Assembly: GCF_018860705.1 (NCBI RefSeq)
Contig: NZ_JAHKQA010000072.1
Location: 186,001 to 250,000 of the forward strand
DNA length: 64,000 bases
Reading direction: 5' to 3'
Source: Citreicella sp. C3M06
GTDB taxonomy: Bacteria > Pseudomonadota > Alphaproteobacteria > Rhodobacterales > Rhodobacteraceae
The translations under genes were made by a program, and so were the position numbers. The notes under the pieces are model-generated. The model was not told the DNA's origin. It was given only the letters and a program-made list of their open reading frames with translations, and searched no databases. Below, in pieces: positions 7,962 through 18,760 of this stretch (position 1 is the stretch's first letter; the number at the start of each line of letters is the position of its first letter).

Positions 7962-8830
7962 CAGGCGTTCCAGATCTCCGGACCGCCGAGGATTTTCGGA
8001 TCGGGCGCCCCCAGCGCCTTGTCGGATTTCTGGGTGTAATCGAGATGACTCAGCACATGGCGGATCGCCGCCAGCCGGGCGCGTTTCTTGTCATCAGCGC
8101 GGATCACCGTCCAAGGCGCCTGCGCGCTGTGGCTGCGCGACAGGGTTTCCTCGATCGCGGCGCTGTAGTCATCCCAGCGTTTGAGCCCTTCGGCGTCGAT
8201 CCAGCTGAGCTTCCATTGCTTCAGCGGGTCTTTTTCGCGGGACAGAAACCGGCGCAGCTGTTCGGCGCGCCCGACGTTGAGCCAGAACTTGAACAGGCGG
8301 ATGCCTTCGTTCACCAGCATCTGTTCGAATTGCGGCACCTGCGCAAAGAAATGTTCGCGCTCGGATTCGGTACAAAAGCCAAATACCTTTTCCACCACGC
8401 CGCGATTGTACCAGCTGCGATCAAAGAACACCATTTCTCCGCCCGCAGGCAGATGTTCGATATAGCGCTGGAAATACCATTGCGTTGCCTCGGTATCCGA
8501 GGGCTTGGACAGCGCCACCACCCGCGCCCCCCGCGGGTTGAGGTTTTCGCGCAGCCGCTTGATGGTGCCACCCTTGCCGGCGGCGTCGCGGCCCTCGAAC
8601 ACTATGGCGATGCGCTGGCCGGTCTCGCGCGCCCAGGCCTGCATCTTGACCAGTTCGATCTGCAGCGCGGCCATCTCTTTCTCGTAGGCCTTCTTCTTCA
8701 TCTCTTCGGAATAAGGATAGGAAGTCGACAGGATGTCATCGGAATCGGCACGTTTGAGCGCGTTGCGGATCTCGTCCGGGGCGTCGTTGTTGTAATACTC
8801 GGAAATGGCACCGTCGAAGGGAAGGGTCAC
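7961..8830 (-). CDS. ppk2: Polyphosphate kinase 2 family protein
   Basis: The product is 289 residues from the GTG at 8830, which has AAAGGA nine bases upstream; an in-frame TTG at 8869 would add 13 residues with no good ribosome site. The PPK2 landmarks are present: Walker [17 protein letters not shown] (about 78-93), Walker [14 protein letters not shown], and the lid region [14 protein letters not shown]. These enzymes use polyphosphate to phosphorylate GDP or ADP (class I), or AMP in other classes; the class is not certain. It is translationally coupled to the downstream tetR gene. Confidence 0.93.
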   Translation of the reverse strand: MTLPFDGAISEYYNNDAPDEIRNALKRADSDDILSTSYPYSEEMKKKAYEKEMAALQIELVKMQAWARETGQRIAIVFEGRDAAGKGGTIKRLRENLNPRGARVVALSKPSDTEATQWYFQRYIEHLPAGGEMVFFDRSWYNRGVVEKVFGFCTESEREHFFAQVPQFEQMLVNEGIRLFKFWLNVGRAEQLRRFLSREKDPLKQWKLSWIDAEGLKRWDDYSAAIEETLSRSHSAQAPWTVIRADDKKRARLAAIRHVLSHLDYTQKSDKALGAPDPKILGGPEIWNA

Positions 8831-8887
8831 GGCCTGCTGTCCTTTTTTGATCTTTGTCTTGCAAGGCAATATGGGACGCGGCGCGGT

Positions 8888-9823
8888 CTAACGCAAACCC
8901 GCGCGGCGGGCGGTGCGGTCGATTGCGGCGTCCATCTGCGCCGCGCCCACATGCTGCGCCGCGTGGCCGACGCCGGGCAGCACCGTCAGCCGCGCGCCGG
9001 GGATCTGCCGCGCTGTCGGCACGGAGTGGATGTTGAGCCCGACGGTGGTGTCTGCGTCGCCGTGCAGCAGTTCCACCGGCAGGTCGAGCGTGGGATAGCC
9101 CGGCACCATCTGCGCGATCTCGGATTTCAGAGAGGCGCGCTGCAAGGCATTCTCGCGCAGCGAGTCCGGGCGCAGCGCCAGCGACGCGCCGATGTGGTCC
9201 GCATAGCCCGGCGGCACTTGCTGCGGCGCGAACACCGAGGCGATGGCCTGCTGCACCTGCGAATCCGAGGCCAGCGAGGCGATGGCCGGATTGGCGATGC
9301 CCCGCAATGGCCCGGCGCTGAGCCGGTAGAAAAACGGCAGCCCGGTGTCCCATGTCTGGGAGGGCGCCGAGACCAGCACGAGGCCCGACACCGCATCAGG
9401 ATGCCGCTGCGCCCATGCCAGCGCCACCGCGCCGCCATAGCTGTGCCCCAGCACGATGGGCCGCGCTGCGCCAAGCTGGCGCGCGGCGCCAGCCAGAAGA
9501 TCGGCCTGTTCAAAGATCGACGCGCCATCGGAATCGAGGCTGGGGGTGTAGCCAAGGCCGGGGCGGTCAAAGGCGATGACGCGGTAGCGCGCCGACAGCC
9601 GGTCCACTGCGCCATAGGTCCAGTCGCGCAGGCTACCGCTGGCGCCGTGGATCAGCACCAGCGGCGGGCCAGCGCCCTTTTCGACGTAATGCACCCGGTG
9701 TCCGTCGACGTTCAGAAAGCGCCCCTCGGGCGGATAACGGGTCTCTGCGTCCTTCGCGGCGCTTTTGCCGGTGCCGCAAGCGCCAAGCGCCAGCAGCGTC
9801 GCGCAAAAGCCGCGCCGCTTCAT
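8888..9823 (-). CDS. Alpha/beta hydrolase, probable lipoprotein
   Basis: The product is 311 residues. The N-terminus ([17 protein letters not shown]) has a basic head, a hydrophobic core and a lipobox-like L-G-A-C, so it may be a lipoprotein on the periplasmic side. The catalytic triad can be placed: nucleophile Ser in VLGHSYGGA, Asp in [10 protein letters not shown] and His in [10 protein letters not shown], with the oxyanion HGASGS loop. The start overlaps the metA stop by ATGA, so the two are co-translated, although a link to methionine synthesis is not obvious. The substrate is unknown. Confidence 0.85.
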   Translation of the reverse strand: MKRRGFCATLLALGACGTGKSAAKDAETRYPPEGRFLNVDGHRVHYVEKGAGPPLVLIHGASGSLRDWTYGAVDRLSARYRVIAFDRPGLGYTPSLDSDGASIFEQADLLAGAARQLGAARPIVLGHSYGGAVALAWAQRHPDAVSGLVLVSAPSQTWDTGLPFFYRLSAGPLRGIANPAIASLASDSQVQQAIASVFAPQQVPPGYADHIGASLALRPDSLRENALQRASLKSEIAQMVPGYPTLDLPVELLHGDADTTVGLNIHSVPTARQIPGARLTVLPGVGHAAQHVGAAQMDAAIDRTARRAGLR

Positions 9824-10776
9824 GCCGCCCCTGCGCGGGCGCGCCAGTCGGTGGATTCGACCCCGATCCGCGCCAGATCGAACGGGGTGGTCTGGTAGAT
9901 TTCGTTGATCCAGTTGCCGTAAAGCAGATGGGCATGGCTGCGCCAGCGGTTCTGCGGCGGCTGCGAGGGGTCGTCATTGGGATAATAATTCGCCGGGATG
10001 TTGATCGGCGTGCCCGAGGCGATATCGCGGTCGTATTCTTCCTTCAGCGTGCCGGAATCATATTCAAGATGGTTGAAGATATACAGCGCCCGGTGGCAGC
10101 GATCTTCGACCAGCGCCGGGCCGGTTTCCGGCGAATGGATCAGCACCGGCAGCCCGGCGGCCTCGACCTCGGCGCGGCGCACCTCTGTCCAGCGCGACAC
10201 CGGCATGACCATGTCATCGGAAAAGCCGCGCAGGAACGGCGAGGCGGGTTCAAGGTTGCGATGGCGCACGCAGCCAAAGGCCTTGTGATCGAGCATATGC
10301 TTTTGCACGCCGTGGAAATGATGGATCATCGCCATAGCGCCCCAGCACACACCAAAGGTCGAATGCACATGGGTCTGCGTCCAGGCGAAGATGCGCGTCA
10401 GCTCGTCCCAGTAGGACACCTCGTCAAAGGGCAGATGTTCGATCGGCGCGCCGGTGATCACCAGCCCGTCGAATTTCTCGCCCGAAGCCTCGACCTCGGT
10501 GAAGGGGCGATAGAACGCCTCCATATGCTCGGCGGCGGTGTTGCGGGTCTGATGTTCGCTCATGCGGATCAGCGAAAATTCGATCTGTAGCGGCGTCGCG
10601 CCGATCAGCCGAGCGAACTGGGTTTCGGTCTGGATCTTCTTGGGCATGAGGTTGAGCAGCGCGATGCGAATCGGCCGGATGTCCTGCCGCGCGGCGCTGT
10701 CTTCGTCCATGAGAGAGACGCCCTCACGGGTGAGGACATCATAGGCGGGAAGATCGGACGGCAGACGGATGGGCAT
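9820..10776 (-). CDS. metA: Homoserine O-acyltransferase, MetA type
   Basis: The product is 318 residues of the MetA/HTS family, which transfers an acetyl or succinyl group from CoA to homoserine in methionine synthesis. Visible features are [20 protein letters not shown], the active Cys in [14 protein letters not shown], and the [16 protein letters not shown] segment that carries the catalytic His and Glu. Many alphaproteobacterial MetA enzymes prefer acetyl-CoA, and the sequence alone does not settle this. The ATG at 10776 begins the conserved [13 protein letters not shown] hydrolase is co-translated downstream. metF and metR are encoded 11 kb away. Confidence 0.95.
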   Translation of the reverse strand: MPIRLPSDLPAYDVLTREGVSLMDEDSAARQDIRPIRIALLNLMPKKIQTETQFARLIGATPLQIEFSLIRMSEHQTRNTAAEHMEAFYRPFTEVEASGEKFDGLVITGAPIEHLPFDEVSYWDELTRIFAWTQTHVHSTFGVCWGAMAMIHHFHGVQKHMLDHKAFGCVRHRNLEPASPFLRGFSDDMVMPVSRWTEVRRAEVEAAGLPVLIHSPETGPALVEDRCHRALYIFNHLEYDSGTLKEEYDRDIASGTPINIPANYYPNDDPSQPPQNRWRSHAHLLYGNWINEIYQTTPFDLARIGVESTDWRARAGAA

Positions 10777-10837
10777 GGCAGCTCGCAGCGATTGGACAGA
10801 CCAGAGCAAATAGGGCGAAGACGCCCGGAAAACAAGC

Positions 10838-11695
10838 TTAGCCGGGCAGGGCGGCGGCGATGACGTCGGTGAAATCGGCCTCGTCGCGCACCGTTGCCAT
10901 GTCGGAGGCTTCGACCGTGACGCCCCAGTTGCGCGCCATTGCCTCGTAGCGCGGCTGGCGATGGGCCAGCGCCTGCGCATAGGTCCAGCGGATGAAACTG
11001 TCGGGATCGACCTGATCTTCGGACAGGCCGGTCTGCGCAAGATAGGCCGCCCAGCTGCGGGCAAGGAAGGCGGGCTGGTAGGCCATCGGCTTGGGCTCGC
11101 GGTCAAAGCGGCGGATCAGCTCTTCGGTGTGGGCGTCGGAGCCGCGCACCCAGACCATCAGCGCGCTGCGCGACAGTTCGGTCAGGATCGGATCGGCGGC
11201 ATCTTCGGCATCGACCCATTCGCAGATCGACCCGCCGGTGTCGCAGACGAAATGCGGATAGCCATAGAGATCCTGCGCCCGGTCGATGAAATAGCGCGTG
11301 TCGAGCAGCGCCTGTTCCTCGGCGCGGCGAAACTGGTCCTGACGCTGCTGATAGGTCTGCATCGGCAGCCCGCCGCGCGCCGGATCGCCCGGTTTGCCGA
11401 GATAGGCCGACACCGGCTTGAGATTGTCGAAGGTCAGGTTCGACCCGATATAGATCGAATCCGACAGCAGCAGTTCACGCAGGAACGGCACTTTCATCGC
11501 CTCGCGCTTGGCGTTGTCGGCGATGTATTCTTCCATGTAGCGGGTGCCGATGCGGTAATCGATCGAGTAATGGAACCAGTCGCCCGACTGGCGCAGCATC
11601 GACGAGACATGGGTCTTGCCCAGCCCCGACATGGCAAAGATCACGACACGCTTGTGCTGCGCGGTGCGCCAGTCGGCGGCAGTTTGGTAAAGCAT
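10838..11695 (-). CDS. P-loop NTPase of unknown function
   Basis: The product is 285 residues from the ATG at 11695; an in-frame TTG at 11716 would add seven. Residues ~17-30 ([16 protein letters not shown]) form a Walker A loop of the A-x4-G-K-T kind. The rest ([16 protein letters not shown], later DTGGSICEW) looks like a nucleoside- or adenylate-kinase-like fold, but the family is not one I can name. It is 61 bases upstream of metA on the same strand, so the two may be co-transcribed. A kinase or ATPase role is inferred from the P-loop only. Confidence 0.65.
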   Translation of the reverse strand: MLYQTAADWRTAQHKRVVIFAMSGLGKTHVSSMLRQSGDWFHYSIDYRIGTRYMEEYIADNAKREAMKVPFLRELLLSDSIYIGSNLTFDNLKPVSAYLGKPGDPARGGLPMQTYQQRQDQFRRAEEQALLDTRYFIDRAQDLYGYPHFVCDTGGSICEWVDAEDAADPILTELSRSALMVWVRGSDAHTEELIRRFDREPKPMAYQPAFLARSWAAYLAQTGLSEDQVDPDSFIRWTYAQALAHRQPRYEAMARNWGVTVEASDMATVRDEADFTDVIAAALPG

Positions 11696-11795
11696 CGTGG
11701 CCAAGATCCCTGACAATGTGAACCCGGCAAGGCGTAATCGCGCCCGAGGCCATCGTCAAACCGTATCCCCCCCGCACGGGCGAAGGGAGCGCCGA

Positions 11796-12953
11796 TCAGA
11801 AGTGGTACGACAGCTTGAGCCCAATGCCCCAGGCGCGGTTGTCGGAAAAATTCGCCCTTGCGGTCTGGGCGGTCTGCGGCTTGCCATCCCCAAGCCAGAA
11901 ATGGCTGACAGCGCCCGACAGCGTCACCCGTTCGCTTGCCTTGTAGGCCCCCGCGAGGCGCAGTTGCGTGTAGCCGGATGTTGGCGCCAGCGGCGAGACG
12001 AGGATGTCGGTCGGCGCCTCGAAGGTTGCGCTGATGGCCCCCGAGATCCGGTCGTTGAACCTGCGTCCGATGCCGAGCGTATAGGCGGTGGTGTCGTCAA
12101 GATCGATCAGCCCGTCGCCGGTCACAAGGACGAAACTGTCGGGGTCGACGCGGAATTCGCGGTGCTTGAGGTAGCGCACCGACCCGAACAGCAACGTATC
12201 GGCCATGATGCCGGTCTGAAAATCGAGGGTCCAACTGGTCGGTGTCTTGACCTCGGTGCTGCCACTGCCGTCGAGCAGCGGCAAAGACACATCGGGCACG
12301 CCGTCGCCGGTCACATCGACCGGAATCGCAGGCCCGGATTCGCGGGTTTCCATGTCATGTGTGATTGCCGAGCTGTAGGTCAGCACGACGCGCAGCGCGA
12401 TATCGGGGATTTCATACGCGACACCCGCGACGTAGCCGGTGCCAGTGGCCTTGTCGAGATCGACGGTATAGCCGCTGACCGCGCCGTAGGCGAGGCCCTC
12501 AAGATGGATCCGCCCCGAGGCCTGTTGCAGGCGAAGCCCTCCGAAGGCGCTGAAATTGTCATTGATCTGGTATTTCAGCAGCGCCGTCAGCGCGTGGGTC
12601 GATGCCTGTGCCGTGGTTCCGCCCAGCACCACGTTTTCGTCGCCATAGGCCACATCCGCGCCGAACGGGCGCTCATAGATCACCCCAAGCGCCCATGTCT
12701 CTGTCAGGTCGTATTTCAGCGCAAAGGACGGCAGGTAAAAATCCCGCCCGGCGTTGTCGAAATCCTGCGCCGGGAACGGCGGGCTCTGGTTCTTGCCGGT
12801 CAGTTGCGGCGACGCATAGGCAAGGCTGACCTCCAGAACATTGCCGGTCTCGTAAAGCAGCAAGGGCGATTGCGGCGTGCGTTCTATACCGCCAGCCTGA
12901 ACCGCACCGGTACTCAGGGCGACAACGACAGCCCCCTTAAGCGACGTCTGCAT
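11796..12953 (-). CDS. FadL/OmpP1-type outer membrane transporter
   Basis: The product is 385 residues with a signal peptide (MQTSLKGAVVVALSTGAVQA). The mature protein alternates short amphipathic beta strands and polar loops and ends in a terminal aromatic signature (GLKLSYHF), typical of an outer membrane barrel. The patterns YLPSFALKYDLTETWALGVIYERPFGADV and the C-terminal strands match the FadL/TodX family, which passes hydrophobic compounds such as fatty acids or aromatics. The ATG at 12953 has GGGAGGAGGG upstream. It stands alone, followed by the ATPase-metA run. Confidence 0.85.
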   Translation of the reverse strand: MQTSLKGAVVVALSTGAVQAGGIERTPQSPLLLYETGNVLEVSLAYASPQLTGKNQSPPFPAQDFDNAGRDFYLPSFALKYDLTETWALGVIYERPFGADVAYGDENVVLGGTTAQASTHALTALLKYQINDNFSAFGGLRLQQASGRIHLEGLAYGAVSGYTVDLDKATGTGYVAGVAYEIPDIALRVVLTYSSAITHDMETRESGPAIPVDVTGDGVPDVSLPLLDGSGSTEVKTPTSWTLDFQTGIMADTLLFGSVRYLKHREFRVDPDSFVLVTGDGLIDLDDTTAYTLGIGRRFNDRISGAISATFEAPTDILVSPLAPTSGYTQLRLAGAYKASERVTLSGAVSHFWLGDGKPQTAQTARANFSDNRAWGIGLKLSYHF

Positions 12954-13072
12954 AGCGTCACCCTCCTCCCTCATTGCCTGCTCGTCCTCCGCCAATCAGG
13001 GTAGCGAGGCGCTGATTTGCCAGTCAATTCTTTACGACACGTGAGCTTGCGTAAAGCGCCGCTACGTCATTT

Positions 13073-13945
13073 TCACGAGACAGAGGGGCGCGGACGGGTT
13101 TCCTTGAGGATATTGAGGTAGTTCGCCCCAAAGATGATCGCCGCGCCAAGGAACACGTAAGGGTCGAGCGACTCGGCGTAGATCAGCATTCCAAGGATCG
13201 CCACCATCGGAAGACGCGCAAAGTCGATGGGAATCACCACCGGCGCCGGGGCAAGACTGAGCGCGGTGGTCAGGCAGTAATGCGCCACCAGTCCGGCGAC
13301 GGCGATCACCGCGACCAGCGGCCAGCTGTGCAGCCCCGGCAAGGCGATGTCGCCGTCATATCCGGCGCAGATCAGGCCGAACACCGCCTGCATCGCGGTC
13401 AGCCAGAACAGCACGCAGCCAGCGGTTTCGGTGCGGGTCAGCCTGCGGGTGAACACCGCCGATCCGGCAAAGCCCACGGCGCAGCCCGCCGCCGCGATCA
13501 ACCCCGGCGACAGGGTTTCGGGCGAAGGCCGGGCAACGATCAGGATGCCGAGAAAGCCGATGATCGCCGACAGCGCGCGGGTCGCGGTGATGCGCTCGCC
13601 CAGGATCAGCGGCGAGATCAGGATGACCCAGAGCGGCGAGGTGAACTCCAGCGCGAACACCTGCGCCAGCGGGATCGAGGCAACGGCGAAGAACCACAGG
13701 TTCTGTCCGGTGAAATGGCTCAGGTTGCGCAGCGCGTGCAGGCCCAGCCGGCGCCGCGTCACCTGTTGGAACTGGCCGGTCAGGGCCAGCGCGGCAATCA
13801 CGATGAAAAAGCCGATGACCGAGCGATAGAGCATGATCTCGAACGTATCGAGTTCGAGGCTGATGGCGCGCCCCGCCAAGGCCATGGCGGTGAAGGACAC
13901 CACCGAGCCCGACATCCACAGCACGGCCTGAAACGTCGGGCTCAT
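13073..13945 (-). CDS. DMT-family (EamA) membrane transporter
   Basis: The product is 290 residues, the usual length, with ten hydrophobic segments arranged as two EamA repeats of five. Features are LYRSVIGFFIVIAALA, VASIPLAQVFALEFTSPLWVILISPLILGERIT in repeat one, and LAPAPVVIPIDFARLPMVAILGMLIYAESLDPYVFLGAAIIFGANYL in repeat two. These proteins export amino acids, metabolites or drugs; the cargo is unknown. Its start overlaps the stop of the upstream monooxygenase gene by ATGA. Confidence 0.9.
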   Translation of the reverse strand: MSPTFQAVLWMSGSVVSFTAMALAGRAISLELDTFEIMLYRSVIGFFIVIAALALTGQFQQVTRRRLGLHALRNLSHFTGQNLWFFAVASIPLAQVFALEFTSPLWVILISPLILGERITATRALSAIIGFLGILIVARPSPETLSPGLIAAAGCAVGFAGSAVFTRRLTRTETAGCVLFWLTAMQAVFGLICAGYDGDIALPGLHSWPLVAVIAVAGLVAHYCLTTALSLAPAPVVIPIDFARLPMVAILGMLIYAESLDPYVFLGAAIIFGANYLNILKETRPRPSVS

Positions 13946-14214
13946 GCTTCGCAAATCGCGTAATCGCGCGGGCAGTCGCGGGTGATCTCGGCCCATGCGC
14001 TTTGCCCGGCGCGCTGCTGGTGTGCGTCGAACGCGGCGCGGCTGGCAAAACGCTCGCTCACGTCGAACACGCCCGGCGCGGATTCCTGCACATCAAAGGC
14101 AATGCAGCCCGGTTCGGCGCGGGTCAGGCGCAGATGCTCGGGCAGGGCGTCGCGCACCGATTGCGCCCGCTCTGGCGGGCAGGTCAGGGTACCGGTCAAG
14201 ATGATCTGGGCCAC
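13942..14214 (-). CDS. Antibiotic biosynthesis monooxygenase (ABM) family protein
   Basis: The product is 90 residues of ferredoxin-like ABM fold: an initial strand (MAQIILTGTLTCPPE), a helix with HLRLTRAEPGCIAFDVQES, and SERFASRAAFDAHQQ. Small quinol or polyketide monooxygenases such as YgiN share it, but many members have no known substrate. It overlaps the downstream DMT transporter by four bases, so the pair may modify and export a small molecule, which is inference only. Confidence 0.8.
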   Translation of the reverse strand: MAQIILTGTLTCPPERAQSVRDALPEHLRLTRAEPGCIAFDVQESAPGVFDVSERFASRAAFDAHQQRAGQSAWAEITRDCPRDYAICEA

Positions 14215-14284
14215 GGTGCGTCTCCTCCTGCACTGGCGGCGACACTGCCCGGTGATCTGGCAAAGGACAAGATGCTTCAGACGC

Positions 14285-15316
14285 TTAGTCGAGCCCGATG
14301 GCGTTGCCGGTTGCCTTCAGATCGGCGTAGCCGGTCAGCTTGCGCGAATTGGGGCCAAGGAAGCCCGCCTGCTTGCGCGCCATCGCCTCGAGCAGCTTGT
14401 CGATGGTGTGGTAATCGGAATTGCCCTTGGAATAGCCACCGTCGGTGATCGCCCATGCCACCTTGGCATAGAGCGCCGGGGTGTAGCGGTAATGCAGCAA
14501 CGGGATCAGTATGTGTGCCGACAGCGGGCGCGAGATCTCGTGCGAGGACAGGTACCATGTGCCGCGCTGCCATTTCTGCAACAGCGGCTTCACGAACCGC
14601 CCCGAAGGCGATTTGCGAGCGCCGAGCCATTTCAGCTTGAGCCGCGCGCGTAGCGACAGCGGCTCCTGCCCGTCGATCAGCGAGCGGTTCAGGCGGCTGC
14701 GCGCGCCCTCGTAGCGATGCCGCGGCGGGCCGCCATCGCGCAGAGAGAAATGCCGCGTGCCATCGAAATACCACGTAGCGCCGCGCGGATCGTCGGCGCC
14801 GGGCGCGCCGGGCGCAAGATCAGACACATGCGCGGGATAGAGATCGATCATGCCGCCCCACGCCCCGGCTTCGCCGCGCTGATCGAGCAGGGCGCACAGA
14901 TCGGGCAGGCGACGGCCCGGCGGCAAGCAGGCGAATTCGTCGATGTCGCATTGCATCATCCAGCGCCCATCGCAGAACCTGTTGGCCAGCGCGCTGCGCC
15001 ACAGGTGGATCTGGCGGTAATCGTTGCTGCGCACGGTTGGTGGGCGTTCGGATTCGGGCACGCTGTCGCCGTAGCGGCGGCTGCTTTGCAAAAGCATCAC
15101 GTCAGGCTGTTCGGCAAGGAAGGTGGCAGACCCATCGTCAGAACGATCATCGAGCAGCACGAAACGGTCTACGCCAAGCGCGCGGTAGTGCTCCAGAAAC
15201 GCCGGTAGCAGATAGCTTTCATTGCGAAGGACCGACACGAGGCTGAGCCCCGGCCGGTCCGTCAGATCATGGCCGACGATGCGAATATCGTCCGGCTCAG
15301 GGGCGTAAAGCGCCAC
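14285..15316 (-). CDS. Glycosyltransferase family 2 (Glyco_tranf_2_4 type)
   Basis: The product is 343 residues with a GTG start at 15316, and the ribosome site TGAGG lies within the guaA stop region. Residues ~24-115 hold LVSVLRNESYLLPAFLEHYRALGVDRFVLLDDRSDDGS and then MMQCDIDEFACLP, whose D-x-D is the metal site. This is the Glyco_tranf_2_4 pattern often found in capsule and O-antigen loci. It follows guaA by three bases, so it is co-transcribed with a housekeeping gene. The acceptor is unknown. Confidence 0.85.
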   Translation of the reverse strand: MALYAPEPDDIRIVGHDLTDRPGLSLVSVLRNESYLLPAFLEHYRALGVDRFVLLDDRSDDGSATFLAEQPDVMLLQSSRRYGDSVPESERPPTVRSNDYRQIHLWRSALANRFCDGRWMMQCDIDEFACLPPGRRLPDLCALLDQRGEAGAWGGMIDLYPAHVSDLAPGAPGADDPRGATWYFDGTRHFSLRDGGPPRHRYEGARSRLNRSLIDGQEPLSLRARLKLKWLGARKSPSGRFVKPLLQKWQRGTWYLSSHEISRPLSAHILIPLLHYRYTPALYAKVAWAITDGGYSKGNSDYHTIDKLLEAMARKQAGFLGPNSRKLTGYADLKATGNAIGLD

Positions 15317-15319
15317 GCC

Positions 15320-16885
<1,566 letters not shown>

Positions 16886-17089
16886 GCCCGTGCTTTAGGG
16901 TCGCTTTGTCGCTTGCGCAAGAGGCTGCGCACCGGTTGCGGGCGCGTGCCTCGAAAATCATGCGATCGATGCCAGCAGGTTGGGGGTTGCCCCCGTGGAA
17001 GAGACCCGCGGCCCGCGCCTAAGTGGCTGTGTCGTCGTGCACGGGGCCCAAAGGCCGAACCCCACGGCCAATGGGAGGGTGCAACGCGA

Positions 17090-17374
17090 TCAGGCGCGCT
17101 CGCGCATCAGGCGGGCTTCGCCCAGCATCGCTGCCAGCACCTCGACGTGGCGGGCCACCGAATAGCTGGCATCCGATGCCCGGCGGCTGGCGTCGAGGCT
17201 TGCCTCGATCTCTATCAGCCTCATCAGCACCGGGCCGCTGCGCCCGGGGGCAAGCCCCGGCAGGATGCGGCGAAGGTGCTTTTCGCGCCGGTAGTCATCC
17301 GCCCCGATCCGGGCGGTGCGTACCAGAAGACGCGGGCGGCGAAGGCTGTTCATCAGACTCAGGATATCCTGCAT
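17090..17374 (-). CDS. DUF6477 family protein
   Basis: The product is 94 residues from the ATG at 17374, which has GAGGG upstream; a longer in-frame start at 17416 would lack a good ribosome site. The N-terminal SLMNSLRRPRLLVRTARIG and DDYRREKHLRRILPGL are basic helices that match the Rhodobacteraceae family DUF6477. No function is known. It is divergent from the DUF6456 gene, an arrangement I recall as common in this family, which suggests a joint function. Confidence 0.7.
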   Translation of the reverse strand: MQDILSLMNSLRRPRLLVRTARIGADDYRREKHLRRILPGLAPGRSGPVLMRLIEIEASLDASRRASDASYSVARHVEVLAAMLGEARLMRERA

Positions 17375-17511
17375 GTTCACGTTTCCCTCTTCGTGAGTGT
17401 GGTCGAAACATGGCACGTCTGGGGCAGGTGTTGCGGGAAGGGCGCAGTGCGAGCCCGGTCATTTCACCTTTGTTTAGAAATTGTCAGGGAATTTAGAGAA
17501 CACGCAGAGAC

Positions 17512-17527
17512 GTTAACTTTGAAGTAA
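17512..17527 (-). promoter_or_regulatory. CtrA-box-like sequence between DUF6477 and DUF6456 genes
   Basis: Read on the minus strand this is TTAC-N7-TTAAC, one mismatch from the CtrA consensus TTAA-N7-TTAAC. On the plus strand it reads TTAA-N7-GTAAC, also one mismatch. It lies 138 bases upstream of the DUF6477 start and 72 bases upstream of the DUF6456 start. CtrA itself is encoded at 48 kb. A single near-match in an AT-rich gap could be chance. Confidence 0.35.
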
Positions 17528-17598
17528 CTAGCTCCCGTCATGGTTGAATCGCTCTGGGGATAACTCTGTGGACTGAAAGAAGATCGAGGGGATACGTC

Positions 17599-18714
17599 AT
17601 GTTGCTCTGCCGATCCGGTGCCGAAACGGCACAAGAGCTGCCGGCCTGGGTGCCGGAGGATGCAAGAAACTACCTCGCCCATACCGAGGGCGGAGAGGCG
17701 ATACGGAAACTGGCGCGTGAAGCGGGATGTCACGCGTCGACGGTTCTGCGGCAGGTCCGCCGGATCGAAACGTTGCGGGACGATCCTCTGGTTGACGGGG
17801 CGCTTAGACGCCTTGGCAAGCTTCAGGCGAGATTGTCGCAACCTTCCATGAAGGAGATGGATGGAATGAAAGAGCCTCTCAGCGATGAACTGACGCCGGA
17901 TGCCACCAAGCTGTCAAACGAGGCGCGTCGCGTGCTTCGGCGGCTTTGCGAAAGCGGGGCGATGCTTGCGGTCGCGGCGGAAATGGACAAGGCCGTCGTG
18001 GTCCGCGACACCGGCGACGGAGGCAACCAGCGCACGGCGGTGGTCGACTCGCCCATTGCGCAGGCGATGGCGCTCAAGGGCTGGATCGCCTGCGATGCGC
18101 CGGGGCGGATTTCGCGCTATCGCATCACGCCTGCGGGGCGCACGGCGCTGAGCAAGCTGCTGGCCGAGCAGGAAAGCAAGCTGCGCGGCTTTGCCGAGGC
18201 GCAGGCAGGCTTTGGCACCTCGCGCGAGGCGGAACAGGCGATGGCTGCCGCCGCTGCCGATCCGCAGGCACGTCGGCGGCATGTGATGGCGGAAAGCCCG
18301 CTGGTGCTGCTGGCCCGCCGCCGCGATGCCCAGGGCGAGACCTTCCTGACGGATGACCTCGTGCGCGCTGGCGAGCGTCTGCGCGAAGACTTCGAGCTGG
18401 CGCAGATGGGATCCCGCGGGACACAGAACTGGGATCGGTATCTTAGCGGCGGTGCCGGTGGCATCAGCGGCGATGACGCCTCACGCGGGCCAGATGCAGC
18501 GCAAGCGCGGCTGATCGCGGCGCTGCGGGATCTGGGGCCGGGGCTGGGCGATGTGGCGCTGCAATGCTGCTGCTATCTCGAAGGCCTCGAGACCACGGAA
18601 AAGCGCATGGGCTGGGCGGCGCGCTCGGGCAAGGTGGTGCTGCGGATCGCGCTTCAGCGTCTCAGCCGCCATTACGCCGAAAACCGCATGCCCGGCGGCG
18701 GGCTGATCGGCTGA
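17599..18714 (+). CDS. DUF6456 protein with N-terminal helix-turn-helix
   Basis: The product is 371 residues. Residues ~30-60 (AIRKLAREAGCHASTVLRQVRRIETLRD) look like a helix-turn-helix. The middle (~105-200) resembles a winged-helix helper, RRVLRRLCESGAMLAVA and GRISRYRITPAGRTAL. The C-terminal ~120 residues match DUF6456: ESPLVLLARRRDAQGETFL, GERLREDFELAQMG and DVALQCCCYLEGLETTEKRMGW. It is probably a DNA-binding regulator. The ATG at 17599 has GAGGGG upstream. A CtrA-like box precedes it. Confidence 0.75.
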   Translation: MLLCRSGAETAQELPAWVPEDARNYLAHTEGGEAIRKLAREAGCHASTVLRQVRRIETLRDDPLVDGALRRLGKLQARLSQPSMKEMDGMKEPLSDELTPDATKLSNEARRVLRRLCESGAMLAVAAEMDKAVVVRDTGDGGNQRTAVVDSPIAQAMALKGWIACDAPGRISRYRITPAGRTALSKLLAEQESKLRGFAEAQAGFGTSREAEQAMAAAAADPQARRRHVMAESPLVLLARRRDAQGETFLTDDLVRAGERLREDFELAQMGSRGTQNWDRYLSGGAGGISGDDASRGPDAAQARLIAALRDLGPGLGDVALQCCCYLEGLETTEKRMGWAARSGKVVLRIALQRLSRHYAENRMPGGGLIG

Positions 18715-18721
18715 TGACGCA

Positions 18722-18745
18722 GCCCCGAAGCTGCTGCTTCGGGGC
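18722..18745. terminator. Hairpin between DUF6456 gene and eda
   Basis: GCCCCGAAG (18722-18730) pairs perfectly with CTTCGGGGC (18737-18745) around CTGCTG. It lies between converging genes, eight bases after the DUF6456 stop. There is no T run, so it may be a weak or Rho-assisted terminator. Confidence 0.6.
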
Positions 18746-18760
18746 CATGGTCCTATCAGT

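Noticed and set aside
10777-10837. SAM-II riboswitch before metA
   Set aside because: SAM-II elements often precede alphaproteobacterial met genes, but the 61-base leader lacks the expected pseudoknot pieces; the GGCTAAGC found is only the stop codon of the upstream gene.
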